This document shows positions 1-11,518 of a DNA stretch of 64,000 nt, one piece after another. The notes under the pieces were generated by a model. The model was given only the letters and a program-made list of their open reading frames with translations. It was not told where the DNA came from and made no database searches. A program made the position numbers and the translations under genes. Each line of letters begins with the position of its first letter. The stretch's first letter is position 1. The DNA comes from Multifurca ochricompacta (lineage: Eukaryota > Basidiomycota > Agaricomycetes > Russulales > Russulaceae), in the NCBI GenBank assembly GCA_022496185.1, contig WTXG01000025.1:62001-126000 (forward strand), given 5' to 3'.

Positions 1-159
1 TCGCTGTAAGGGAGTTGAATTGAGCGGAGCGCGAGGCACGCTCACCCCCCACACCCCCGTGGGACAAATAACAGATAATAATAATTTGATAAGGCTTATC
101 TCCTTTTATCCTCCTTGCCTTTTTGTTGCCTTCCCTTTCCAAGTTCAAGGCTCACCACC

Positions 160-205
160 ATCATCCTCATCCTCATCCTCATCCTCATCCTCGTCCTCAT
201 CCTAT
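160..205. repeat. (TCATCC)n microsatellite in the 5' flank
   Basis: About seven copies of a six-base TCATCC-type unit directly upstream of the BAR-SH3 start codon, probably in its 5' untranslated region. An open frame through it encodes only poly-serine and is not a gene. Confidence 0.8.
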
Positions 206-211
206 CTTCCT

Positions 212-2760
212 ATGGCCGTAAAGCGAGTAAGTATCACTCACCTATAGCATAACTTTGGGCCACAAACTCACAAGCTTCGCATATAGCTTGGACGTTTGCG
301 CCAGGTACGCTTACTACATTACCTGTCGTGCCTCCTCCGCATTGACACCATCCACACCTACGTCTATAGTGGGCAGATGAGGTCATCAATGCCAAAGACA
401 AGGCCACACTTACAGGAGAAGCTAGAGAGCTTGAGCAGGAAATTGAAGTCCGTAAAGAGGGACTACAGCGGTGGGTCCGCTTGTATCCCTCTTTGCCGGC
501 ACCAGTTATTCACTTGTATGCCTCAACCTCAAAGATTGCAGCTGGCTGCAGAACAGTATCATAAATCTATATCTAAGAAAAAGCTCTCGCTTGCTCTAGA
601 TGACCCCGAGAAGTTCCTTCCCCGGGAGGCGTTCGGGATTTCTATGGCCCAACACGGTGAAGATTTTGCTGAAGACTCTCTCCTCGGTACATCACTCCAT
701 CATCTGCCTCATTTATTCCGTACTAAATCCAAATGTGTAATAGGACAGGCCCTTGTTAGCTTTGGACGTGCGTTTTGTAATGTTGCAACAGCCCAAGAAG
801 CACTTGGCCGAACCCTCGCTAGCTCTTTCATCATTGCACTTCAACGCTTCTTAGATCAGATTAAAGACTATGATGCTGAAAGAAAGAAGCTCGAGACTCG
901 CAGGTGGGAACGAATGCGTTACCAATGGTCGCGGGTTCGCTAATTTTGTCACCCTAAGACTGAATAAAGATGCAGCTATGAAACACATTGAGCGCTTAGA
1001 GAACAATAAGAAGGTCAAGGAAAAGGATCGACGCGACGCAGAGGAAGAACTTGAGAAATCAGGGTTCCGGTAGTACGTGCATTTGCCAACTCACCATCCC
1101 GATGTGCTCATCTACCATGTACTTTCAAGCGACGAAGCCGAAGCTGATGTCCAGGCACGCATAGACGCCATCCAGAAAAATGAGATTGACCAGATCCGCG
1201 AGTTGGGTTCACTGTTAGACAGCGAACTCAATTACGCCGAGCAATATGCGCAGATCCTACGAGATGTCAAAGACAACTGGCCGGGAAAGTGTGTGCTACA
1301 ATTTCCCTACTCCGTCTAACACTGAGTGATGGTTCGCTAGACAACAAATTGCGAAGATGATGGAGCCAAGAAGGCCAATAGGACCAATGCACGATTTTGC
1401 CCGAGAGAGCGCTGAGTTGCCTAGGCCCAAGATGAGATCCCGTGCTAGTTCCAAAGCCCGCCCGCGATCACGCTCTCCGTCACCAGGCAGTGCCAGCAGC
1501 GAGGTGGATGACGAGCCATCACAACCGCGCTCCCGCAAAGGTTCTGTGCGCTCCCGTACGGGATCCGTGCGCAGCCGCAAGCGATCCGATTCTCAAACCA
1601 CCACAGGTAGCGCCGTGGAGGCAGTGCGGGAGAAGAAAGAAAAGGAGGAGAAGAAAAAGGGAGGGTGGTCGGTGTGGGGCCGCAACAGCGCAAAGAAAGA
1701 CCGGGAACAATTCGCATCTCTGCACGATGGCGCGGACGGGAGTGACAGCAGCGATCTCGAAGGAGCTTCCAGAACCTCTGCTCAGGTCCCAAAAAGTACC
1801 TCCGTGCTCTCCCTTGGGAAGTGGCCAAAATCTCAGCAGAACAATGCGTCTCCGCGCATACCCGCCCTAGGTACCAAGACGCGTGGTGGGGAGCCTGAGC
1901 GTCCGAGGATCGTGCGCGCAGTGAGCGACTACCTCGGGAGCACTGATGAGCTCTCGTTCCGCACCGGTGACGAAATTGTTGTCATTGGTGAGGTCATCGA
2001 TGGCTGGATGATGGGCCAACTTGGCACAAAGAAGGGATTGTTCCCGACCGTATATACTGAGCCTATCGCAGCTGTGTCTCGCCGTGCCGTCCCTACGCCG
2101 CCGGTCGTGCCGATACCCCCACTAATCCGGCGAAAGTCGTCGTCCAGGACAGGCTCGGACATGACGACAGACTCGCCGTCTGGCAGTCGACAGACACTTG
2201 TGGAGACTGACGCACCTACACCTCCGCGTTTCGGCTTGCGTAGGGCCAACGCGGAGGACGACAATGACGCGTCCCACCCATTCGGCGACCACCACGCGAC
2301 GACTCATGACACAGGTCACGAACTCGGGCACGATCACGAAACACCCGTAAGCGCGGCCCATGGTGGCGGATATGGGTATAACTATGACTCGGAGAGCCTT
2401 GCGGAGAGCGCGGCTGACGATTCGGAATATGAGCATGCGAGTCTTGTGCGGCGGCGTGCCAGTGACGACGACGGGTTCGTCAATCATCGGAACGACAATG
2501 GCAATGACAATAGTACTGTTACCAGTACCAGCAGTGGGCCCTCGAAAAAAGTACCCCCGCCGCTGCCACGCAGGCAAACTGACGTACGCAAGGCGCCGCC
2601 ACCCCCTCCACCACCGCGCCGGCCAGACGTACGTGCATCTCCACAACCTCCCACGTACGGATTACTGGACGGACAGACGGGCGACTGCGCAAACTTCGCG
2701 CAGGCAGTAGGTCGCGCCACCGGGATGTGTGCAAACTGCCAGAGGATGCATATTAATTAG
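212..2760 (+). CDS. BAR-SH3 domain adaptor protein
   Basis: A membrane-curving adaptor of about 712 residues, probably acting at endocytic or polarised-growth sites. Eight exons join in frame: 212-226, 287-304, 370-470, 535-686, 744-903, 959-1072, 1130-1288 and 1341-2760. The N-terminus reads MAVKRLGRLRQWADEVINA and is followed by a long amphipathic helical BAR region covering roughly the first 240 residues. A serine/arginine-rich stretch (SVRSRTGSVRSRKRSDS) follows. A single SH3 domain (ALYDY-like VSDYLGSTDELSF, ending GLFPTVYTEP) lies at about 1905-2075. The tail is disordered and proline-rich, then ends in a Cys/His cluster (C-x13-C-x2-C-x3-H). The start at 212 is chosen because the first short exons give a standard BAR N-terminus. 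This architecture is known in fungal BAR-SH3 adaptors; the exact orthologue is not certain. Confidence 0.85.
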
Positions 2761-3203
2761 GGCGAGACGCGTCAATTTGAAGCTTGTGCACTCATTCGCC
2801 CAACTTTCAAAGTTTTCAGATAAGGATATAAGTATGCTTTTTTTTTTCTTTCCTTTTTTACGAGACCGTCTCTTCATTTATGATGTCTGAGAACTTACTG
2901 GAACTAGTAGAGTAGAGCAGGCACTGGGGGACCTGGGTGCCACTAATTTTGTTATATCCAGGTGTACGTGGATTCGTTGGCCTCTTATTCTTATTCATAC
3001 GATGTAAACTTCACTGGAAGGAAGTTGTGAAGCGTGTCAAGGCCAAAAAGTTGGGAAAGTCGTACGTTCGTAGCGGTGTCGGCATGAATGTTTTCGCACA
3101 TAATGTAACTAACATACACATATATATCCAACTTTATGGAAAACACTTAATGACTGCCCATACACACACTTCTCCACGAACCAACAGGGAGGAGATAACT
3201 CGT
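2761..3203. other. Intergenic, convergent 3' ends
   Basis: This spacer lies between the 3' ends of the BAR-SH3 gene and the dioxygenase gene. It is AT-rich with short T and TA runs (2838-2847, 3112-3125). I see no coding region or RNA gene. It presumably holds both polyadenylation regions. Confidence 0.5.
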
Positions 3204-4705
3204 TCAAGCAGCTATGGGCACTTCTGCCTGAGGTGTGAGACGAACCGCGTGCCTTCGCTCATTGCTTGCGTAGTCGGGTGTGGCCGAATGAACAGTCAGG
3301 CGATTGTCCTAAAAGACATGCCCATCATCAATGGGAATATTTGCCGGCTAGTGCGTCGATACACTTACCCAGAGGACGAGCGTGTTAGGTCATACCTTGC
3401 GCGAACCCTTGAAAAGTACCAAATAGTCAGCAGGAAGTCCAATATGCAGAAACAACATAAATAAACAATAGAAAATAAAAAAAGCCCTCACTGGAAGTCC
3501 GCGCCCTTTGCGATATGGTCGAACAGGAACTTGAGTAGGAACTCCGACTCCTCTGTCTTGAACCCTACGATGTGCTTCGTGAAACCTTGGTTGACGTACA
3601 ACGCCTTCTCGCCCGTCACGGGATGCTGGCGTACAACCGGATGCTAGATAAATGTAAGGGCAGAACGAGATCAACTCCGCTGCCAGAAACAAGAAATCGG
3701 GGGGGGGTGGGACTGTCATCATACTGACCTCAGTTTCAACTGGCTCACGTCGCACAGGTCCACCGCGAGCGCGGAGTGCTCTGCCTGCGGGACGGCAGTG
3801 TGCACAGCGCGCAGACCCTCGAGGCGCTTCTGGAACTCAGGCGACAGTCGATTGTATGCCTCAACTTGGGAGGCAAAGATGGTGTCGCCGCCAAGCTCGG
3901 GTTGGTCGAGGATCCAGAAGAGGGTAGTACCAGGGGGTTGTTTCTCGTACGACTAGGGACGGACAAACCGACCTAAGTAACGCGTACGTGGTTTAGGTGA
4001 AGTAGCACATACGACATCCGAGTGCCAGCTGGTCAGGTTAGCACGGTTTCCGCCGATGTATTCACGGAAATGGTCGTTCTCTGCATCGCGGTATACTGCG
4101 AGAGCGGAAAGTATGAACTCTGTCTGCGCCCGATCTGCAATGGCTTGCTATCACTTACCAACATGGAACTCGGGGAAGCCCTTGACGTTCCCAGAGGTCG
4201 GGTGAACCTGAATTGGCCCGAAGTGGCGAGCGATTTCGATCTGGCGCTCGCGGCTGATGTCCTTGAAGTCTGGTCGCGAAGGACGACGAGCTTGCGCTGA
4301 GCGACAAAGAGAGCAACTTCATCGAGACCCTCCTTGTTCAACTGCGAAAGCTGGACATCGCGTAATTCCGTGCCGATGTACGGGCTGAGGTCACTACGTT
4401 TCACCCCCTCGGCAAGAAGGTGGGGAAGCCTGGGATCCGCGCGCAAGCCGGGGTCGCTGAACTCGAATATCTCGGTGGGAGGGAACTTTTCGCTGTCATC
4501 ATAATGAGGGAAGTACAGCGGATAAGATGGACCCTTCTGTAAACAGATCCCAAAAAATAAAAATTGCAAGATTCAAGAATAAAGCGAACATGACCCACGT
4601 CTGCCTTCACAGCTTGTTTCTCGTCGAGCTTGAGCTTGAGACTAGCGACACCGCTGGTGACGCTTTCTGTTGTCTGGGAGACGGTTTCAATAAGTGAAGG
4701 GGCCA
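3204..4705 (-). CDS. TauD/TfdA family Fe(II)/2-oxoglutarate dioxygenase, with three apparent 1-nt losses
   Basis: A non-haem iron oxygenase of the taurine/sulfonate dioxygenase family, which hydroxylates substrates using 2-oxoglutarate and O2. It starts [16 protein letters not shown]. The metal-binding H-x-D is in NLTSWHSDV, the distal His is in [14 protein letters not shown], and the conserved Arg follows in [10 protein letters not shown]. Introns run from 3490 towards the C-terminal exons, at about 3651-3720, 3953-4010 and 4115-4177, and within exon 1. The family reading frame changes three times without splice sites, near 4270 (RDQ/DFKD), 3773 ([15 protein letters not shown]) and 3389 (VRARY/PNTLVLW). 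Each is repaired by one extra base, twice at a GG or CC run. Either the assembly is faulty or the gene is recently broken. The high conservation elsewhere favours error. The substrate cannot be inferred. Confidence 0.8.
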
Positions 4706-5794
4706 TTTTTGGGTAGAAATGCACTTTTGATGAAGCTTCGCCAGCGGTGTGACTTTTAAGCGCGTGTGTGTGCTACTCCGGTGCAGCGAGCATGTCATTC
4801 CCGCTAAAGGTAAGCTAATATGAGGCAAGGGCAAGTGAGCCCATTTTGTCAAAGGTCAGTGGTCTTAGTGCTTAACGAAAAACGCGACATTATCTCGGCG
4901 CTCGGCGCTGTTGAGCGTGCTCATTTGATCGAAATCGTGAGTTGGGCTTGCGTCAACTGACGCACTTATCTGCTTTGATGGTGCACAAAGTCAGGAACGC
5001 GCTTGAGGTGACGACAGCGATCTAGCCAAAAGGCTCATGTCATGTTCTCAGACGACCTGAAGATGATGGTTGGCGTCATTAATTCGAAAAGTGATCGCCT
5101 CGGTCAGTCAAAGATAAATCACTAACCTAACCACCACGAACGTGACATGGTCTCTGAATCAAATTTGGAGAATTCAAAAAAAGGTAAGACAAGGTTTGAT
5201 ATGAAGTGTATGACCAACCAAGACCAATAAACCATGCGTTCGGTAAAAATTAAAAAAGAACTAGGGCACATCCCTTTCCCCATCAACTGAACAAGTCAAG
5301 TCAAAAAAACCCTAAACCCCAAGTCCAAGTCCTAGTCAGCGCGTTGTCCTCGTCCCCTGAATGTCCTATCCCAATTCCTGCCACAGAAAACTTGAATGAT
5401 AGTGAGTCACATGCACGCGCACTCGACGAAAGAACTTGGTACAAAAGACTGACTTAGGTATCATCCTGCCAGCATGGTAAATTATTCCCCCCCAGAACCC
5501 TCTTCCACTCCAGACTGATGGGTTTCGGCCACCGATTGAGCAAATAATGGGGTAGTACACGTCTGGATCTCGTATCTGGTCTGAATCACTGATAAATAGA
5601 TATGAATATTCACCGGTCACGTGCTAACCTTAGTATCGTCAACAGCCAGCGATGGTTCCGATTGTCGTGGTCGTGGTCGTATAGCACCATACTTCGCAGA
5701 AACGGGGACGAGGCTCAACGCATCCGTGTCAGAAAAAGGCGTCGTAAATAAAGGACAGTTCGCCGCTTTGAGTTCCAAAGCCTGCGGTGAAATC
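4706..5794. other. Intergenic, upstream of the dioxygenase gene
   Basis: About 1.1 kb between the dioxygenase start and the deaminase 3' end, both on the minus strand. Short open frames (for example 5366-5620, minus) have no codon pattern or motif I recognise. The dioxygenase promoter should lie at the 4.7-5.0 kb end. I see no RNA gene. Confidence 0.4.
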
Positions 5795-7344
5795 TTATAA
5801 CCCAAATGCATGTGCGGCAATAACACCACTGGGTGAGGCAAGAAGACGCACATAAGTTTGAGTGCTATTCGTGGTGGATCCTCTCTGCGAAACCATACTC
5901 TGTGTTGATATTCAATCATCGCACCCTTACACAACTAGTTTACTCTCACCTCATCCTGCACAGGCAAGCACACCCATGGCCCTATCGAGTGAAGCAAGAC
6001 TTTCCACGGTGCTCGGGAGGTGTCCTGGAGGAGACTTAACTCGTTCTCAAGGAGACTGCACACAAATTCGCAGACATCCCGATCGGGTCTTTCGCGTAGA
6101 GAAAGGGGGAAAGCCCAGTTTTGGTCCATTTTTCCCGATCCGCCCATGGGAAACACCTTATAGCGGGTTCCGAAGTGACGGTTGTATACCGTGACCCACA
6201 AGGCGCAAAGCGTGCAGACGTCGTGAGAGCTGGCGATGCGAACGGCCGCGGGTTTCCGTGGGTCATACGCGTCAAATGAAGGGTCAAGGAACGCTCTATT
6301 ACAAGATACGATCAACCGCAGTTCTGCGTGAATACGAGGGCTTGAGAACGGGACCCATTGACCAAGGTTTGTCAGTTTTGTACGGAGCTCTGATTCTGTC
6401 CAGCGAGCGTCGACTTCCCGCGCGACCTCCAAAGGAGTGCGCAAGAGGAAAATGTCTTCGACAGAGTGAGGCTCCCCTCCTACGGCGGCCCAAACATAGG
6501 GAAAGGTAAACCCTTTTCGTGGAAATGTCCTTCTCATTTCGATTAGGCTTGTTGCACCCATCAAATATTGCGCCACCCTGTATAGCCTGCGCTCGAGGAT
6601 GGCCATGGGTTCTGAATATCTGCTATTCTGGGCCATGCTTGATATGAAATGGGTGGACAATATGAACGCCGACATGTTCAGAATGTTGAGAAAGCGGTCG
6701 TAGTCATCATTCGACGGTGAGTCGAGAAGTGGACGATTCGGAGTCACAGCAATTGTGAGTGCGTTCAGAATTTTAACGTATAGCTTAGGCAAAGGGATCT
6801 CCCCAAACTTTGCGCGCATCATAGGAAGGAGTCCCCTCGCCCTCCTGCGCAAGTCATTGCCTGGCCATCTGTACCCTTGGATGAGGCGCTTGATAGCAGG
6901 TAAAAATTGTGCAATCGATTTCTTCAGTTTTGCAAGACGCCTGTTCACCTTACGCGAGGAAGACTCCAAAGTGAATTGTAGGAGGACTCGCTCCGAATCG
7001 GCAGATGCCGCGACCTCAAAGAACCTGCGCGCCCTGTCTTCATCGAGTGGCGTATGTCTCCGATTCGTGGCGAGGACGAAGGTGAAATTAGACGGATTAC
7101 GCTTGTCTAGTGCCACTGCGACCGTATCACCACGCGTCTGTCCCAGGAGAGATAACGCGATGAGTTGCAACATCAGCGTTTCATTATCCTGAACGGCCAG
7201 GCGCCCACGACGGCTTCCCTGCTCAGCAAGGCACTCCAAACTTCGGTCGGAATGCGAATGCGAGCTGTTGACCCCTCTTCTCTTTCTGAGCAGTTCTAGC
7301 ACCTGTAATTGCTCGCTCAACTGATTCTGGTCTGCATTATTCAT
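5795..7344 (-). CDS. OTT_1508-like deaminase-fold protein
   Basis: A protein of about 490 residues with two exons (5950-7344 and 5795-5884) around a 65-bp intron. The C-terminal third carries a deaminase-like zinc signature: HAELRL (His ligand and catalytic Glu), then about 35 residues on SSHDVCTLCALW (the C-x-x-C ligands), then a GSGKMDQNWAFP segment. This HAE...CxxC order matches the OTT_1508-like branch of the cytidine-deaminase superfamily, found in many fungi with unknown substrate. The N-terminal two thirds are helical and Arg-rich (RRLAKLKKSIAQFLPAIKRL) with no domain I know. The last exon ends QTYVRLLASPSGVIAAHAFGL. Nothing in the neighbourhood hints at its role. Family placement rests on motif reading alone. 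Confidence 0.65.
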
Positions 7345-8047
7345 CCATAAGCAGCATGAAAAATTGCGATTGGTTTACGAAATGCATGCGTACTTCGAGC
7401 AAGAGCAGGAGAGTATGAATCCGACATTGCATCGCCGCTTCAAAACCCTTGACCAAAAGAAAAGTGGTTGCTCCAATGGAAGGGCTGACCAAGCGGTAGG
7501 ACTACGACCAGAGTGGTAATGGATGAGGAGGTGAACAAAGAGAAAGAGAGAAGAGAGAAGAGAAGATAGGGGGGAAAAGGGGAAGGGTCTGTGTCAAGTG
7601 TCAACCCCGTAACCGACCGTTTGAATGAATGGTGACAATGGTGACAAAAGCACTCTCAAACTTAGAAGTTAGAGCATACGTTGCGTTTCGAGAAATGTAC
7701 CCCTTTCGGGGATTGGGAAAAACGTTGCGAGGCCTGACCTTAATATCGGATCCCATAAACCACAAGGGGTCTCCCTTTCTCTCTCCTTCCAAGTAGAACT
7801 CACTCTCCAGTCACTCGAGCGAAGCGCTTGCGCTCGTTAAATAAGCTCCGCCTCATGTACTACACGCTTTGCCGTATTTTCCCTCGGGGAAAAGATTAAA
7901 TTGATTGACACTAATCCTTAAAGACGTATTATTTACGACGCGAGTTGAAAAAAAGTAGGCAGCCGTCACTCAGACATCTGACTGCTGACTGCTGACTGCT
8001 GAAAAACGGAACGAAAACGGAAACGACAGTTACCGAAATCACGCGCC
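7345..8047. other. Intergenic
   Basis: Upstream region of the deaminase gene and 3' flank of the F-box gene. It has purine-rich repeats (AGAGAGAAGAGAGAAG at about 7543-7566) and a triplicated CTGACTG (7979-7999). No coding sequence was recognised. Confidence 0.4.
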
Positions 8048-10690
8048 TCACTTCAGACACTTCACCTCCTTACTCTGCGCCTCAGCTAAACTGAGCTCAA
8101 GAGCAAAGCGAAGTTCAAGATCTTCAATTCGTCTAATCCTTTCAGCTTCAGCTTCCAAATTCGATCGAGTTAGGGACGGGAGGGGAGGCAGCCTAGTTGA
8201 CACTGGAGGTGATGCTGGTGACCCCGTACCAGGCAAGGGCTTGTTCCATGCGTTCTGTTTCCCAAGAGATGGTGCGCCGTTCCCGTTCGCAACAAGCTTC
8301 TGAGAAGTGGCCCAATCGGAAGTGGGTCTGAGCATTGATTGAGAGTAAGAGCGAGATGTTGAAGATGGTGAGCTTCCTTGGAGTAACATCGATTGTGAGC
8401 CCAAAGGGCTACCCGATAATCCTCCCGCCTCTTTTGGTTCAGGGTGGAAGCGGGGTGAAACTTGTACCTTTATATCAAGGGTCGAGGGTGACGCCAGCGG
8501 TGCAACCCGCCCATGAGTGCTTGAGCTAGACCCAGAAATTGTAGGGCGTAAAGGCGGAGATGAGGAGTGGTAAGCACCGGAAGGCGAAGACGGGGGTGAT
8601 GAGTGATCAGACCCAGACCCAGATTGCCGCCCTGAGCTCTCGTCCGTGTCGGACCGCCACTCTCCGTGCACGTGTCCGGTACAATTTTGATGTCTCTGTA
8701 GCTCTTCATCTCGGCTCAACATGAGCGTATACTCCACAGCCTCTCGCTCACTTAAGCCGAGGGTATGAAGTTGCATCATTTGCTCACGCTCGGGATCAAA
8801 ATTGCGCTGCAGGCCATGGGGTTCCTCAGCGAGATACTTCTTGGTCTCGGCTATGTCATTTCTTAGTTCCACTTGCTCTAAAAGGCATGTGAGTGGCCAA
8901 TCGTAATATAAAGGGTCGCTTGAAATCTCACTGAACCACTTCCCATGAACCTCTTGTCTCCCTTTGCCCTTGATCCTCACGGGGTCTTTACCGCCTGGGA
9001 TAGAATGAACTGCGCTCCATGCCAACACCTTGCTGCCGACGCTGGCCACCATAACGTTTTCTGTGAGCTCGATCTGCCGTACGTCACTGCTCATAGGTGC
9101 AGCGAACGTTCTTAGGGTTTCGAATGTGAGCAAGTCGAGAACCCTTATCGTTCCACGAGACGAGCCTGCGGCAATGACGAAAGAATTCACGGCCAGGGTG
9201 GTTATATGGGCGTCTGCAAACACGTCAACGTGCCGGCTGGCTGGAAGAGGGTGGCTTAATGGGGAGGTGGTATGCCAATCGTAAACACTAATAATGCCGA
9301 GCTGGGTGCCTGCTATGACGAAGTTTGGCTCCGTGGGGTCATTAGAGAAGGCTGGTTGAATGCACCGAATGATACCGAACGCTTCATCCCCGAAGGTCTT
9401 GACATCCACTCGCTCGTAATACATGTCCACAACGCAGAGGAAGAACTGGGTCTTGTCCTCGTAGCAAGCAAGTATATTTAGTTGCTTGTGAGAGGAGGCC
9501 TGAATATATAGAGCCAAAACGTCGGACGGCTGTTGGGTGGCAGGAGACTCTACGCTTGACTTCAAGAATGCGCTTGAAATGCAAAGCTTCTGGATGTGAT
9601 GTGGAGGGACATCAGTAGTACTGAGGCCTAAGACGTCAAAACCCGACAGAATGATAATATCACCGCTTCTGCTTGCAGATACAATGAAACCGTTGGCTAG
9701 ATCTTCCACCACTTTCAAGACTGCGTCGGTCTCTAGTCCCAGAACGTGCCTCTCAGAAGTCCAGACGCAGAGAAAAGGATTTACAGTCCAAACTTTGACC
9801 CGACCGTCGGCGCCGGCTGTTACAAAAGCGTCGCCGTTGGCAGCCCAAGTCCCGTCTAGCACGGCATCCTCATGTTCTTGCTGTACTGAGCTCGTGTGAA
9901 TGCGAGCAGGAGCTTGGGTCCCACTCATGGTCCGAGGGTGAGATACGATAGATACACTTCCATCTCGCCTGCCCCATAGGACTTTTGCAATCGTGCCATT
10001 TGAAGTGAGCACACATGCACTGATGTTGGGTGTGAAATCAGTATTGGGATTCCCATTACCCAGCCCAGGCAGGACTCCGGTTGCATTCAGATATCCGCTC
10101 AGAACCTTGCCCTTGAAAGGGAAAGAGCGAGCAACAACGCCATACTGAATGGAAGCGCTGAGAAGTGCGTTATCGGACATGGGGTGAATTGCAGATATAG
10201 AGCTATGAAGAGGCTCATGTGATATCGCAGTATTTCTAGAACGGGACCAGAGCCTGAGGGTCGTCGTAAGCAACCCGGAAGCGTGACAACTTGACGCAAA
10301 GTAGGATTCTTACCCCCTGATGATGTGACGACGTACAAATTCATGCCTCCAAGTCTTTCCGGTCAACCTGAATGTCAGGGCTCGGACTTCGTTCAAAGTG
10401 TTCTCTGGCGATATGCCTAAGAATTGACAAACAAAAGCTCGCCGCCAAGTGTTATCATCGCTGATGTGCTCGTAGAGTTTCCGGTTTGTCTGTGCAAGAG
10501 AACAAAGGGTCGGTGGGTCGAGAAAAGATGTGATATGGGTGAGAGATTCGGAAGGAAGGAGGAGGAAAGGTGAAGAGAGTTGGCCATATTGGACAGATTG
10601 AGTGGACTCGCGATAAGTAGAGTTGCTGATTCGAGGGATGTCTTTCTGTGAATTCCTTTTTTTGAAGCCTTTACGCATAAAAAAAGACAA
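8048..10690 (-). CDS. F-box/WD40/UIM protein (Ufo1/Pof10-like SCF substrate receptor)
   Basis: A likely substrate receptor of an SCF ubiquitin ligase, about 860 residues. Two exons (about 10317-10690 and 8048-10257) are joined over a 59-bp intron. The first exon holds the F-box (LLLPSESLTHITSFLDPPTL...WRRAFVCQF), which binds Skp1. A WD40-type beta-propeller follows, with repeats such as GTWAANGDAFVTAGADGRVKVW. The C-terminus is low-complexity Ser/Pro/Gly and carries two ubiquitin-interacting-motif-like helices: LGLSEREAVEYTLMLSRDEE after the propeller and LELRFALELSLAEAQ at the very end. F-box plus WD40 plus terminal UIMs is the layout of yeast Ufo1; S. pombe Pof10 is related. The gene is divergently arranged with ARPC5, 200 bp apart. 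Assignment to Ufo1 is inference. Confidence 0.82.
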
Positions 10691-10890
10691 TGTTTGATGA
10701 TAAAGGTTACTGCACGTAGAAAGTCTACGTGCGAGACGGCGGTAGTCTGATGATCGTGGTCGTGGTGGTTGACTTTATGTTCTTCTGTTCCCCGACCGAC
10801 CAACAGTAGTGACTCCCCCGCCCACGTGACAATTTATTCTTATTCGAGTGTGACAGACGACAACGACGACGATAGCGACAACGACATCGA
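10691..10890. promoter_or_regulatory. Bidirectional promoter region, F-box gene / ARPC5
   Basis: Only 200 bp separates the two divergent start codons, so both promoters must share it. No clear TATA box is visible. A CGACAACGACGACGATAGCG-type repetitive stretch precedes the ARPC5 ATG. Confidence 0.55.
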
Positions 10891-11518
10891 ATGGATATCA
10901 GCTTTAGAAAAATCGACGTCGACGCTTATGACGAAGATGTACTCTTGGAAACAGAATTATACGATCCTGACCCTCGCGATCCACAACAGGTCATCGATGA
11001 CGCGAAAGCAAAGGCTGCTTCGGTGAGAACTTCACTCGCCAAGTGAGCGGCCCATTATCTCTGCCGCGACTCCAATGTATTGTAACCACTGGATCAGAAG
11101 TGATACTCTTGGCGCCCTTGTCACCGTCCTCGATAACCCTCCCTATGGTTCCAACGTGGAAGAAGCCAAGGTGACTATGGATGAACCCTAGATTTGCTAT
11201 CTCTGACACCATGCTCTAGAATCTAACGCTTCAGACGATTGTCACAGTGCTCAATAACACCAAGGCGACGGATATACCCAACGTGGTCAAATCACTTTCC
11301 TCAGAGGCTCAAGATACTCTGATGAAGTATTTGTACAAGGGTATGGGTCTACCAGGTTGGGGAGATGTCAGTGGGAGCGTTCTCCTGGGTTGGCACGAGA
11401 AGGTGTGTGGATGCTATACACGTGTATATAGGCTTCTCCTCTGACCGCGCTCTAGTTGACCGAGGTCGCAGGGACCGGTTGCATCGTTAGGGCCATGACG
11501 GACCGCAGATCGGTATAA
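10891..11518 (+). CDS. ARPC5: Arp2/3 complex subunit 5 (p16-Arc)
   Basis: The small helical subunit of the Arp2/3 complex that nucleates branched actin filaments. Four exons, 10891-11042, 11098-11170, 11235-11402 and 11456-11518, give 151 residues, the usual family length. Typical segments are the acidic N-terminus MDISFRKIDVDAYDED, the helix SDTLGALVTVLDNPPYG, the helix LSSEAQDTLMKYLYKG, and the C-terminus GWHEKLTEVAGTGCIVRAMTD. All phases agree and no frame breaks are seen. The introns are 55, 64 and 53 bp. Confidence 0.93.

Noticed and set aside
4033..4569. Dioxygenase exon as a standalone 178-residue protein
   Set aside because: It merges coding sequence, an out-of-frame stretch after the 1-nt loss and an intron. 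The active-site residues lie in other frames.
5305..5325. CCCTAAACCCC, reminiscent of a telomere repeat
   Set aside because: A single copy only; not an array.
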